Assembly (NCBI GenBank): GCA_027051265.1
Contig: JALTZH010000020.1
Span: 1-6,584 of the forward strand
Source: an archaeon
Lineage (GTDB): Archaea > Hydrothermarchaeota > Hydrothermarchaeia > JALTZZ01 > JALUTC01
Reading direction: 5' to 3'
Length of the DNA: 6,584 bases
Below are positions 1-6,168 of this stretch, one piece after another. The notes under the pieces were generated by a model, which saw only the letters and a list, made by a program, of their open reading frames with translations, was not told the origin of the DNA and did not search any database. Every line of letters starts with the position of its first letter. Position 1 is the stretch's first letter. The position numbers were made by a program, and so were the translations under genes.

Positions 1-620
1 AATCCTTTGGATTTTATCATGGACAGAGTTTCTCTAAAAGAATTTTCATCCAAATATTTTTTATATTTTTTTATAAATATTTTTCTTTTTATATAATTAA
101 TCATGTCTCTTTTAAATTTATAGTAAATTATAATATAGACAAATTCTTTTAAAAATTTTTGGACAAATCCACAATTGAACCTATCGATTATTAATAATAC
201 TCCTCTATTTTTTAATACACGTCTCCATTCGATCAATGCTCTTTCCTTATTTTTAATCGTCCAGAAAACATGCCTACATATTATCGCATCTATTGATGAA
301 TTTTTGAAAGGTAATTTTTCGGCATCACAGAGTATGAACGATGATTTCTTACATGAAATTTTTGCAATTTTAAGCATGTCTTTGGAAATATCTACTCCAA
401 AAGTTTTTCTGAAGTCTTCTTCAAGAATTCTTAAGCAAAGTCCTGTTCCTGTTCCAATATCTAGCAGAGAATTTCCATTGGAATTTTTCAGTAAGACATT
501 TCTCAAAAAATCTACCTCATTATTAGTTACCGTATGTAATGGTTCGTTGTTATACTCCTTAGCTCTTCTATTCCAATATTTAATAACAATTTTTTTAAAT
601 TTCTTATCATCATTTATCAT
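1..620 (-). CDS. Class I SAM-dependent methyltransferase, 3' end beyond the window
   Basis: Reading the minus strand from an ATG at 620-618 gives 206 uninterrupted codons up to the window edge, so the C-terminus is missing. The Rossmann-type methyltransferase signature is clear: motif I LLDIGTGTG at residues 52-60 binds SAM, GVDIS at 75-79 carries the acidic residue expected to contact the ribose, DAEKLPF at 99-105 is motif II-like, and RVLKNRGVLLIID at 134-146 is the usual post-motif III strand. The stretch RHVFWTI..KERALIEW (116-132) resembles a subgroup of archaeal methyltransferases with RHLLWTL at this place. The substrate cannot be read from the sequence. ATG 620 is the only canonical start after the in-frame stop 51 bases upstream; no Shine-Dalgarno is visible. 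The gene diverges from the reductase gene. A long forward frame over the same bases has no recognisable motif and is its shadow. Family assignment is secure; specificity is unknown. Confidence 0.88.
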   Translation of the reverse strand, partial: MINDDKKFKKIVIKYWNRRAKEYNNEPLHTVTNNEVDFLRNVLLKNSNGNSLLDIGTGTGLCLRILEEDFRKTFGVDISKDMLKIAKISCKKSSFILCDAEKLPFKNSSIDAIICRHVFWTIKNKERALIEWRRVLKNRGVLLIIDRFNCGFVQKFLKEFVYIIIYYKFKRDMINYIKRKIFIKKYKKYLDENSFRETLSMIKSKG

Positions 621-656
621 AAATATTATAAATTTTATTACTTGATAACAAAAATT

Positions 657-665
657 GTTTATAAT
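657..665 (-). promoter_or_regulatory. Probable TATA box of the methyltransferase gene
   Basis: On the minus strand this reads ATTATAAAC, an archaeal TATA-like element about 41 bases before the ATG at 620. That predicts a start of transcription near 635 and a leader of about 15 bases. A second TATA-like stretch at 621-635 is too close to the ATG to serve it. Based on pattern only; the surroundings are AT-rich, so chance matches are common. Confidence 0.35.
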
Positions 666-718
666 GTGTTACTATACATGCCTATTTAATTTTATTAGTA
701 ATAATTTTAATGTCCGAG

Positions 719-725
719 TTTAAAC
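719..725 (+). promoter_or_regulatory. TATA box of the reductase gene
   Basis: TTTAAAC is centred 26 bases before the A of the ATG at 748, the canonical archaeal TATA-to-start distance, so transcription probably begins at or near 748. The same octamer TTTAAACT recurs at the same spacing before pyrE. The promoter would drive the reductase gene and probably the nucleotidyltransferase gene behind it. Confidence 0.5.
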
Positions 726-771
726 TATATTAAAAAATCTTCAACAAATGCTACTATTGTTAAAGTTAAAT

Positions 772-778
772 GAGGTGA
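772..778 (+). promoter_or_regulatory. Shine-Dalgarno sequence before the TTG start at 784
   Basis: GAGGTGA is a seven-base match to the consensus complementary to the archaeal 16S rRNA 3' end (GGAGGTGAT). It sits five bases before TTG 784. It is the only good Shine-Dalgarno sequence before any gene in this window, and it lies inside the reading frame that begins at ATG 748, so it argues for initiation at 784. Confidence 0.65.
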
Positions 779-783
779 GTGAT

Positions 784-2040
784 TTGTATGATTTGATAAT
801 AATTGGTTCAGGACCTGCCGGTTCTGTAGCTGGTATTACAGCTGCACGTTTAGGTCTTAAAACTTTAATATTGGAAAAAGATAAAAAAGGAAGAGATAAG
901 TTCTGTGGCGGTGGTATAACTTACGGTGTGGAAAAATTTTTAAGAGAACATGTTTCAAAGGAAATCAGTGAAACTATAGAGATTAGAGTAGACGGATTTA
1001 TAATATTTTCACCCAAAGGAAGAGAGTTAATAGTGAGATTTGGTGAAGAACTTAAAGAATATGGTGGTTTGGTTAGGCGTTTAGTTTTTGATAAAAAACT
1101 TATGGAGATTGCAGAATCCGAAGGTGCAGAATTAAAAGAAAAGAAAACAGTTGTTGATATAAAAAAGAAAAAAGAAGATGTTGTCGTTAGAACATTGGAT
1201 GGTAATAAGTATAAAGGTAGATATATCATATTAGCAAATGGTGTTCAAGATAAACTTGGAAAGAAAGCTGGTTTACCTCCTCTTCGAATTGAGCAACTTG
1301 GAGGATGTTGGGGTACTGAATATCCATATGATATGAACAGCCTCTTCAAATTTTGGAGCAATAGAATATCTAAACCAATTTTTTTGTTTTTTGGGATAGT
1401 TCCTGTAGGTTATGGATGGATTTTTCCAAAGAAACAACATCTAAATATAGGTATTGGAACTAATTTAAAAAATTTTAGAGATCATAAGAAAAAATTTCAA
1501 AATTTTATAGAAATAGCAAAAAATGCTGAAGTTTTACCTAAGAATTTAAAAATAAATTATGATAGAGCATGGTTAATACCTTTTGGTGATATTCCTAGAA
1601 AGAAAACTTACTCCATAGAATACAAATTATTAGCAACAGGTGATGCTGCGGGATTCGTTCACCCGGTTACTGGAGAAGGATTATACGGTGCAGTACATGG
1701 AGGAGCTTTAGCTGCTAAGATTATCAGAAAAGCTTTGGACTATGATGATCCAAAAATTCTGAGAGAATATGAGAATCTGTGGTGGAAAGAGTTCGGTGAG
1801 GATATGTTTTACTATGGAAAAAAAATTGCAAAGATGCTTTATAGAAATAGGTTTGCAATGGAAATAGGTATCAAAATGATTATGTGTGACAAGGAATGCG
1901 TTAAGAGGTTAAGTTATTTGATATCGCATTATAACAATACGGTTACCAAAAAATTTTACGAACAAATAAGTGGTTTGAGATTATTTTCATTAATGTTAAA
2001 ATCTATAAAAGTACCAATGAGAATGGTATATGAGGTTTAG
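784..2040 (+). CDS. Geranylgeranyl reductase family FAD-dependent oxidoreductase
   Basis: From TTG 784 the product has 418 residues and begins MYDLIIIGSGPAGS, as family members do. The dinucleotide-binding GxGxxG motif is at residues 8-13 and the acidic end of strand 2 is E31 (LILEKD). KFCGGGI at 39-45 matches the conserved Cys-Gly segment of this family. VPVGYGWIFPK (YxWxFP at 210-215) is the substrate-side signature, and GDAAGFVHPVTGEG from residue 286 is the second FAD-binding motif. Characterised relatives in archaea reduce the geranylgeranyl chains of ether lipids at the membrane, using FAD and a reductant. Archaea often carry several paralogues, so lipid reduction is likely here but not proven. 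The frame is open back to ATG 748, which would add 12 residues (MLLLLKLNEVSD). I prefer 784 because of the Shine-Dalgarno at 772-778 and the family N-terminus. The nucleotidyltransferase gene follows after 27 bases, suggesting co-transcription. Confidence 0.9.
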   Translation: MYDLIIIGSGPAGSVAGITAARLGLKTLILEKDKKGRDKFCGGGITYGVEKFLREHVSKEISETIEIRVDGFIIFSPKGRELIVRFGEELKEYGGLVRRLVFDKKLMEIAESEGAELKEKKTVVDIKKKKEDVVVRTLDGNKYKGRYIILANGVQDKLGKKAGLPPLRIEQLGGCWGTEYPYDMNSLFKFWSNRISKPIFLFFGIVPVGYGWIFPKKQHLNIGIGTNLKNFRDHKKKFQNFIEIAKNAEVLPKNLKINYDRAWLIPFGDIPRKKTYSIEYKLLATGDAAGFVHPVTGEGLYGAVHGGALAAKIIRKALDYDDPKILREYENLWWKEFGEDMFYYGKKIAKMLYRNRFAMEIGIKMIMCDKECVKRLSYLISHYNNTVTKKFYEQISGLRLFSLMLKSIKVPMRMVYEV

Positions 2041-2067
2041 ATTCAACTTTACATAAATAATAAAATT

Positions 2068-3003
2068 ATGAGAATAATTTATCCTAGAGATTTTATTGAA
2101 ACTAAAGAACGATTGATCTTTGCATCTTTATCCTATGGTGATAGATTTCCAATCCTAGCATTTCTTAGATATTATCCAAATCCACACGGCTTAAGAATAA
2201 GAAACGGGATGAGATACTCAAAAGTTAAGAGTACAGCAGAATCTTTTGAGATATTGAGAAAACACTATAAGAAGTATGTAAAAAAACATCTTTGCTATTC
2301 ATTGCAGAAGATAGATAAAGAGGATATTTTAAGAATATATTATCCCGAGGATAAATATTCAAAGATATTAAAGGATTCAAACCACATATTGCATGAATAC
2401 ATGGTAAGGATTGAATCCATATTTAAAGGGATAAAAAAAGGAATAACTGGTTCGATTCTCGTTGATCTCTTCGATGAATCATCCGATATAGATCTTACAA
2501 TTTATGGTAGGAAATACTTTAATAAAGCAAGAGAAATCATTAAAAGTTCTGATATAATATTATCCAAAGAGCATTTTAAAACAATATATAAGAGAAGAAA
2601 GCCTTCCATTGATTTTGAAACGTTTTATAAACATGAAACAAGAAAATATAATAAAGGAATAATAAAGGATCGAATTTTTGATATTCTACTTGTTAATATG
2701 CCAGATGAACTATTTACAGAAAAAGTTAAAAGTATTAAAAGAATAGGACGTGTTGTGAAAAAGCTTAAAGTTATAGACGATACTTACGTTTTCGATTATC
2801 CATCTATTTATATAACATCCGGTGATATTAGATATGTTATCTGTTACACTCACACGTATGTTGGACAAGCTTTTGAAGGAGAGGAAATTATAGTAGCTGG
2901 ATATCTTGAGAAAGTAAACGATTCATATTATAGAATTCTAATTGGAAGTAGTAGAGAGGCTTATGGAGAATATATCGTTTCAAAAACGTTGCTTAGAAAA
3001 TAA
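2068..3003 (+). CDS. Predicted nucleotidyltransferase, COG1665-like, function unknown
   Basis: This 311-residue protein has the hallmark of the DNA polymerase beta-type nucleotidyltransferase fold: G-S at 128-129 on a short helix, then SDID with the metal-binding pair D140 and D142, and a plausible third carboxylate D205 in FDILLV. The N-terminal start, RDFIETKERLIFA (7-19), and the layout (N-terminal 120-residue region, catalytic core about 120-210, C-terminal beta-rich part 240-305 with SGDIRYVICYTHTYVGQAF) fit the archaeal family I recall as COG1665, which has no established role as far as I know. ATG 2068 places the RDFIET segment where family members have it. No Shine-Dalgarno is visible and the gap to the reductase gene is only 27 bases, so it is probably read from the upstream promoter. 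Fold confidence is high, family confidence moderate, and the substrate is unknown. Confidence 0.78.
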   Translation: MRIIYPRDFIETKERLIFASLSYGDRFPILAFLRYYPNPHGLRIRNGMRYSKVKSTAESFEILRKHYKKYVKKHLCYSLQKIDKEDILRIYYPEDKYSKILKDSNHILHEYMVRIESIFKGIKKGITGSILVDLFDESSDIDLTIYGRKYFNKAREIIKSSDIILSKEHFKTIYKRRKPSIDFETFYKHETRKYNKGIIKDRIFDILLVNMPDELFTEKVKSIKRIGRVVKKLKVIDDTYVFDYPSIYITSGDIRYVICYTHTYVGQAFEGEEIIVAGYLEKVNDSYYRILIGSSREAYGEYIVSKTLLRK

Positions 3004-3021
3004 TATATTTATTGAGGATAA

Positions 3022-3324
3022 ATTTCTTTCTTTGATAGATGCTTGAGAGAGATTAGAAAAGAGGAGCGAGGATAGCTGAGATATTAGCAACGGAAATGGC
3101 TTTGAGATCTAGAAAATTAATCATTAAAACCGTGCTAAAAGAAATCGCTACCAAAAATGATATCGATAAACTTAAAAACGATATTAAAAAGGTTGAAGAA
3201 TGATTTGAAGGAATGTGTTGATGTTAAGATTACAAGCTTAGAGAAAATTTCAAAGTTTATGCTTGAAACTTTTATAGGTATAATTTTAACCCCCGTTTCT
3301 ATAATCTTAACAAAACTTCTTTAA
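3022..3324 (+). pseudogene. Decayed small coiled-coil protein gene with a C-terminal hydrophobic helix
   Basis: The gap between the nucleotidyltransferase gene and pyrE holds no intact frame, but three consecutive pieces in two frames read as one protein. Piece one (3022-3072) ends in LREIRKEERG before a TAG at 3073. Piece two (about 3072-3200, frame shifted by one) contains ILATEMALRSRKLIIKTVL, then the heptad-like NDIDKLKNDIKKVEE, ending at TGA 3201. Piece three (3202-3321, back in the first frame) starts DLKECVDVKITSLEKI, continues the helix, and ends in FIGIILTPVSIILTKLL, a likely membrane helix, with TAA 3322. The simplest reading is a one-base loss near 3072 and a one-base gain near 3200. 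No ATG starts piece one (TTG 3043 is possible); ATG 3096 would give only 35 residues. I do not recognise a named family. Two sequencing errors are an alternative explanation. Confidence 0.6.
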
Positions 3325-3326
3325 AC
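3320..3326 (+). promoter_or_regulatory. TATA box of pyrE
   Basis: TTTAAAC is centred 25 bases before ATG 3348, so the mRNA should start at or very near the start codon (leaderless). The octamer TTTAAACT is shared with the reductase promoter. The element overlaps the TAA (3322-3324) ending the decayed reading frame, so the remnant's 3' end now doubles as promoter. Confidence 0.55.
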
Positions 3327-3347
3327 TTGCAACAGAGCATTATATTT

Positions 3348-3851
3348 ATGTTAAAAGATGAGATTAAGAAATGTATAAAATACGGAAATTTTGTATTAAC
3401 TTCTGGACGGAAGAGTAGTTACTACATAGATTTGAAAGAGATAATAACTAAACCGCACGTTTTGAATGAAATAATAGAAAGGATATGTGGTATTGTAAGA
3501 GATTTTGATAAAGTAGCAGGAATTGAACTTGGATCAATACCAATAGCTGTTGCGTTGAGCTTAAAAACCAATAAGGAATACATCATAATTAGAAAGAAGG
3601 AAAAGAAACACGGAATAAAAAAGTTGTATGAAGGAAATATTGAAAGAGGAGACGTTGTTTTAATAGTGGACGACGTATCAACAACCGGAGGAAGTATTTT
3701 AAGAGCAGCGAATATCTTAAGAAAAGAAGGAGCTATAGTAAAAGAGGCAGCTGTTGTAGTAGATCGTGAAGAAGGAGCAAGAGAACTTCTCAGAAAGAAT
3801 GGAATCGAATTAAAATATATATTTACATCAAAAGATTTAATCCAAGACTAG
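3348..3851 (+). CDS. pyrE: Orotate phosphoribosyltransferase
   Basis: PyrE joins orotate to PRPP, giving orotidine 5'-phosphate and pyrophosphate, the fifth step of de novo UMP synthesis in the cytoplasm. The 167-residue product has the family N-terminus with FVLTSGRKSSYYIDLK at 15-30 (orotate and PRPP contacts), the basic flexible loop RKKEKKHG at 82-89, and the PRPP-binding signature VLIVDDVSTTGGS at 104-116 with the acidic pair D108-D109. Length is normal for a short archaeal PyrE. The frame extends upstream to TTG 3327, but ATG 3348 is preferred: it gives the usual N-terminus and sits 25 bases behind a TATA box, while TTG 3327 abuts that box. Thirteen bases, mostly T, separate it from tgtA, so the two may be co-transcribed. 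The related archaeal regulator/phosphoribosyltransferase group GfcR is a less likely alternative, since the orotate-side N-terminal motif is intact. Confidence 0.92.
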   Translation: MLKDEIKKCIKYGNFVLTSGRKSSYYIDLKEIITKPHVLNEIIERICGIVRDFDKVAGIELGSIPIAVALSLKTNKEYIIIRKKEKKHGIKKLYEGNIERGDVVLIVDDVSTTGGSILRAANILRKEGAIVKEAAVVVDREEGARELLRKNGIELKYIFTSKDLIQD

Positions 3852-3856
3852 AATTA

Positions 3857-3864
3857 TTTTTTTT
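3857..3864 (+). other. T8 tract at the pyrE-tgtA junction
   Basis: Eight consecutive T residues fill the space directly before the tgtA ATG, five bases after the pyrE stop. Archaeal RNA polymerase pauses or terminates at U-rich tracts, so this could reduce read-through from pyrE into tgtA. It also means tgtA has no Shine-Dalgarno sequence. Whether it acts as a partial terminator cannot be judged from sequence. Confidence 0.35.
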
Positions 3865-5781
3865 ATGATAAGATTTGAAATCAGACACAAAGATTTAGCA
3901 GCAAGAGTATCAAGATTAAAAATCGGTAACAAAGAAATGGTAACTCCGGAGATATTTCCAGTAGTACATCCGAGTGGAGAATTCTTTGATGTAGTTAAAA
4001 AGTTTAAACCTAAAGCAATTATTACGAATGCTTATCTTATATATAAAAACAAGAAATTGAGAGAAATAGCAAAAAATGGTATAAGAAATCTATTAGATTT
4101 TGATGGAATCATAATGACGGATTCTGGATCTTTTCAGTTATTCGAATATGAAAAAATAGATATTACGAATAAGGAGATAATAGAATTTCAAAACAAGTTG
4201 AATGTTGATATTGGTGTTTTCTTAGATATTCCTGTTGATCCATTTAGATTAAAAGGTGAAACAAAAAAAGCTGTCGAAAAAACCATAGAAAATGCAAGAG
4301 AAGCAAAAAAAATGCATAGAAAATTTGCAACAATTGCAACAGTTCAAGGTGGAAAATATCTGGATTTAAGAACCTATTGTGCGAAGAAATTAAGTGAGCT
4401 TGATTTTGATATTTATGCAATAGGTGGTGTCGTACCATTTATGGAGAGTTACGATTTCTTATCGTTGGTCAAAATAATAGAGGTTTCAAAGAAAAATATT
4501 CCTATCAACAAACCCGTTCATCTCTTCGGTTGTGGGCATCCGATACTATTTTCATTGGCTGTAGCTTTAGGTATAGATACTTTTGACTCTGCATCATATG
4601 CTATATATGCGAAGGATGATAGGTATTTAACAGAATACGGCACGCTTCATCTTGAAGATTTGGAGGAATTTCCTTGTCTTTGTGATGTATGTTCTACATA
4701 TAACCCTAAGGAACTTAAAAATATGGATAAAAAGGAGAGGGAGAAACTGCTTGCAGAACATAATCTCTTCGTTATATTTGAAGAGATCAAACGGATAAGA
4801 CAAAAGATAATCGATGGAGAGCTTGAAGCATATTTAGAAACGAGATGTAGAAGTCATCCATATCTACTAGAAGCGTTGAGATATGTTTATGGAATAAATT
4901 ATTTAGAAGAACTTAATCCTATATCAAAAAAATCTGGATTTATGTATACTGGTATAGAATCGTTGTTTAGAGTTGAGGTTAAAAGACATCTTAAAAAATT
5001 AGAAAGGCTTGAAGATTCGAAAAATTTAGTTATTCTACCGGATATTTCAAAACCTTATTATGATTACTACCGTATTCTTTCCAGTAGGAAATATAGGTTC
5101 TGTATATTTTCACCGGTATTTACACTTATACCAATAGAGATCGAGGAGATATATCCGTTGATGCAACATGAAGGTTTAAGAGTTTATTCGAAGGAAGAGA
5201 TAGAAATTTCTAAAAGAAGGCTTCTTGAATATCTTAAAAAAAATCCCTACGATAACGTTTACGTTCACTCTTCTTTAAGAAATATTTTCGATACCAACGA
5301 TTTCGAATTTTTTGAAGAGGTATCATTTGAATCTGGAGATTTCAAGTTTAAATTCATTAACATTGCCAACTACATCTATGGGAAAGGTGCCGGTAAAATA
5401 CTTTTCGACGGAAATGTTACGGTTGAATTTTCAAAAACAAAAAGATTCAGAAGAGTATTTAACGATGGAAAATTAATTGGTACGGTAAAAAACGATGGAA
5501 TACTTGCTTTAACTTTACATGCTGGAGAAAAATTGATGAAGATGGATCGTAACAAGATTTTCGTAAACGATAAAGCATACGATACTATTAAATTTGGTAG
5601 GATATATTGCAGCCAGATTGTAGATTGTTCGGATGAGATTGAAGCTGGACAGGATGTATTGATAGTTCACGAGGATAGATTACTTGGAATAGGAAAGTCC
5701 GTTTTAAATACTATTGAGTTAAAACATTTTAGGTACGGAGTTGCCGTTAAGGTAAGACATAAATATTCATCGAATAAATGA
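3865..5781 (+). CDS. tgtA: Archaeosine tRNA-guanine transglycosylase with PUA domain
   Basis: TgtA swaps guanine-15 in the D-loop of archaeal tRNAs for preQ0, the first tRNA-bound step of archaeosine synthesis. The 638-residue protein begins FEIRHKDLAARVSRL and has the TIM-barrel catalytic domain at about 1-350: TDSGSFQ (85-91) with D86, FLDIPVD (119-125), the base-pocket segment IGGVVPF (186-192), FGCGHP (221-226), and DTFDSASY (238-245) carrying the expected nucleophile D241. The zinc site is complete: C271, C273, C276 and H299. IESLFRVEVKRHLKKLERL (364-382) leads into the C-terminal arm; KPYYDYYR (396-403) and IYPLMQHEG belong to the region shared with the paralogue ArcS. A PUA domain spans about 563-636, ending GVAVKVRH. 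All catalytic residues are present, so it should be active. It is somewhat longer than the 582-residue Pyrococcus horikoshii enzyme. It starts 13 bases after pyrE with no Shine-Dalgarno, probably in the same transcript. Confidence 0.95.
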   Translation: MIRFEIRHKDLAARVSRLKIGNKEMVTPEIFPVVHPSGEFFDVVKKFKPKAIITNAYLIYKNKKLREIAKNGIRNLLDFDGIIMTDSGSFQLFEYEKIDITNKEIIEFQNKLNVDIGVFLDIPVDPFRLKGETKKAVEKTIENAREAKKMHRKFATIATVQGGKYLDLRTYCAKKLSELDFDIYAIGGVVPFMESYDFLSLVKIIEVSKKNIPINKPVHLFGCGHPILFSLAVALGIDTFDSASYAIYAKDDRYLTEYGTLHLEDLEEFPCLCDVCSTYNPKELKNMDKKEREKLLAEHNLFVIFEEIKRIRQKIIDGELEAYLETRCRSHPYLLEALRYVYGINYLEELNPISKKSGFMYTGIESLFRVEVKRHLKKLERLEDSKNLVILPDISKPYYDYYRILSSRKYRFCIFSPVFTLIPIEIEEIYPLMQHEGLRVYSKEEIEISKRRLLEYLKKNPYDNVYVHSSLRNIFDTNDFEFFEEVSFESGDFKFKFINIANYIYGKGAGKILFDGNVTVEFSKTKRFRRVFNDGKLIGTVKNDGILALTLHAGEKLMKMDRNKIFVNDKAYDTIKFGRIYCSQIVDCSDEIEAGQDVLIVHEDRLLGIGKSVLNTIELKHFRYGVAVKVRHKYSSNK

Positions 5782-5813
5782 AACTAAATATTAGGATAAA
5801 ATTATCAATTAAT

Positions 5814-5825
5814 TATTTAAGTAAA
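5814..5825 (+). promoter_or_regulatory. Promoter element of the TusA-family gene
   Basis: TATTTAAGTAAA is an archaeal TATA-like element 26 bases before ATG 5852. The same 12 bases occur at 6143-6154 before the next gene, 14 bases from its ATG. If transcription starts at the same offset in both, this mRNA starts near 5840, downstream of the possible GTG start at 5831, leaving a leader of about 12 bases. Confidence 0.45.
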
Positions 5826-5851
5826 CTTTTGTGAATTTTATTTTTATTAAT

Positions 5852-6091
5852 ATGGTTGACGAAATCATTGCAAATTATGTGTTAGACGTTAGAGGACATT
5901 CATGTCCATATCCAGCTATACAAACGTTAAAGAAGTTGAAAGAAATGAAATCCGGAGAAGTATTAAAAGTAATCGCAAGTGATAAAGGTGCTAAGAATGA
6001 TATACCTACTGTTGCTAAGAAACAAAACTCCGAAATCTTGAAACTTGAAGAAAAAGAAGAAGAGATCGTGTTTTACATAAAGAAGCTTTAA
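5852..6091 (+). CDS. TusA-family sulfurtransferase / sulfur carrier protein
   Basis: This 79-residue cytoplasmic protein has the family signature LDVRGHSCPYPAIQTLKKL at 11-29, with the persulfide-carrying cysteine C18 in the CPxP motif. VLKVIASDKGAKNDIPTVAKK then supplies the typical second strand with its Asp and following helix, and the protein ends in a short strand (EEEIVFYIKKL). TusA-type proteins pass sulfur as a persulfide to acceptors, for example in tRNA thiolation or sulfur oxidation and reduction; the YedF-like branch has no firm role. Which branch this belongs to cannot be told from the sequence. The frame can be extended to GTG 5831, but ATG 5852 gives the normal length and lies after the predicted transcription start. 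It follows tgtA by 70 bases but has its own promoter-like element, so a link to tRNA modification is only hinted at by position. Confidence 0.87.
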   Translation: MVDEIIANYVLDVRGHSCPYPAIQTLKKLKEMKSGEVLKVIASDKGAKNDIPTVAKKQNSEILKLEEKEEEIVFYIKKL

Positions 6092-6110
6092 TGGAAACAC
6101 TAGGTTAAGA

Positions 6111-6132
6111 TTTTTTTATTTGTTATTTTTTT
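6111..6132 (+). terminator. Oligo-T transcription terminator
   Basis: Two T7 runs (6111-6117 and 6126-6132) lie 20 to 41 bases after the stop of the TusA-family gene. Archaeal intrinsic termination needs little more than a U-rich stretch. A promoter follows at once at 6143, consistent with a transcription-unit boundary. I see no strong hairpin before the runs. Confidence 0.6.
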
Positions 6133-6142
6133 AGGTTTCGAA

Positions 6143-6154
6143 TATTTAAGTAAA
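6143..6154 (+). promoter_or_regulatory. TATA-like promoter of the pilin-like gene
   Basis: TATTTAAGTAAA has its TATTTAAG core centred about 22 bases before ATG 6169, which predicts a leaderless or almost leaderless mRNA. It repeats the 12-base element before the TusA-family gene exactly. No Shine-Dalgarno sequence precedes the ATG. Confidence 0.5.
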
Positions 6155-6168
6155 TAATAATAGAAATT

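Noticed and set aside
607-613. C-box-like ATGATGA on the minus strand, considered as part of a C/D box guide RNA
   Set aside because: No D box (CUGA) or C'/D' pair lies at suitable spacing, and it falls within the first codons of the methyltransferase gene.
175-645. Forward-strand reading frame of 156 codons opposite the methyltransferase
   Set aside because: It is low-complexity Phe/Leu/Ser-rich with no motif and lies antisense to a frame with clear methyltransferase motifs.
921-1229. Minus-strand frame inside the reductase gene
   Set aside because: It mirrors Lys/Glu-rich codons of the reductase as Phe/Ser runs and has no family features.
3096-3203. A 35-codon small protein starting at ATG 3096
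   Set aside because: Related-looking protein sequence continues upstream and downstream in another frame, so a broken longer gene explains it better than an intact short one.
3004-3347. Possible mobile-element scar at the intergenic remnant
   Set aside because: No terminal inverted repeats, target duplications or transposase fragments are visible around it.
4244-4438. Minus-strand frame inside tgtA
   Set aside because: A Leu/His/Phe-rich mirror of the catalytic domain coding sequence, with no promoter or motif.
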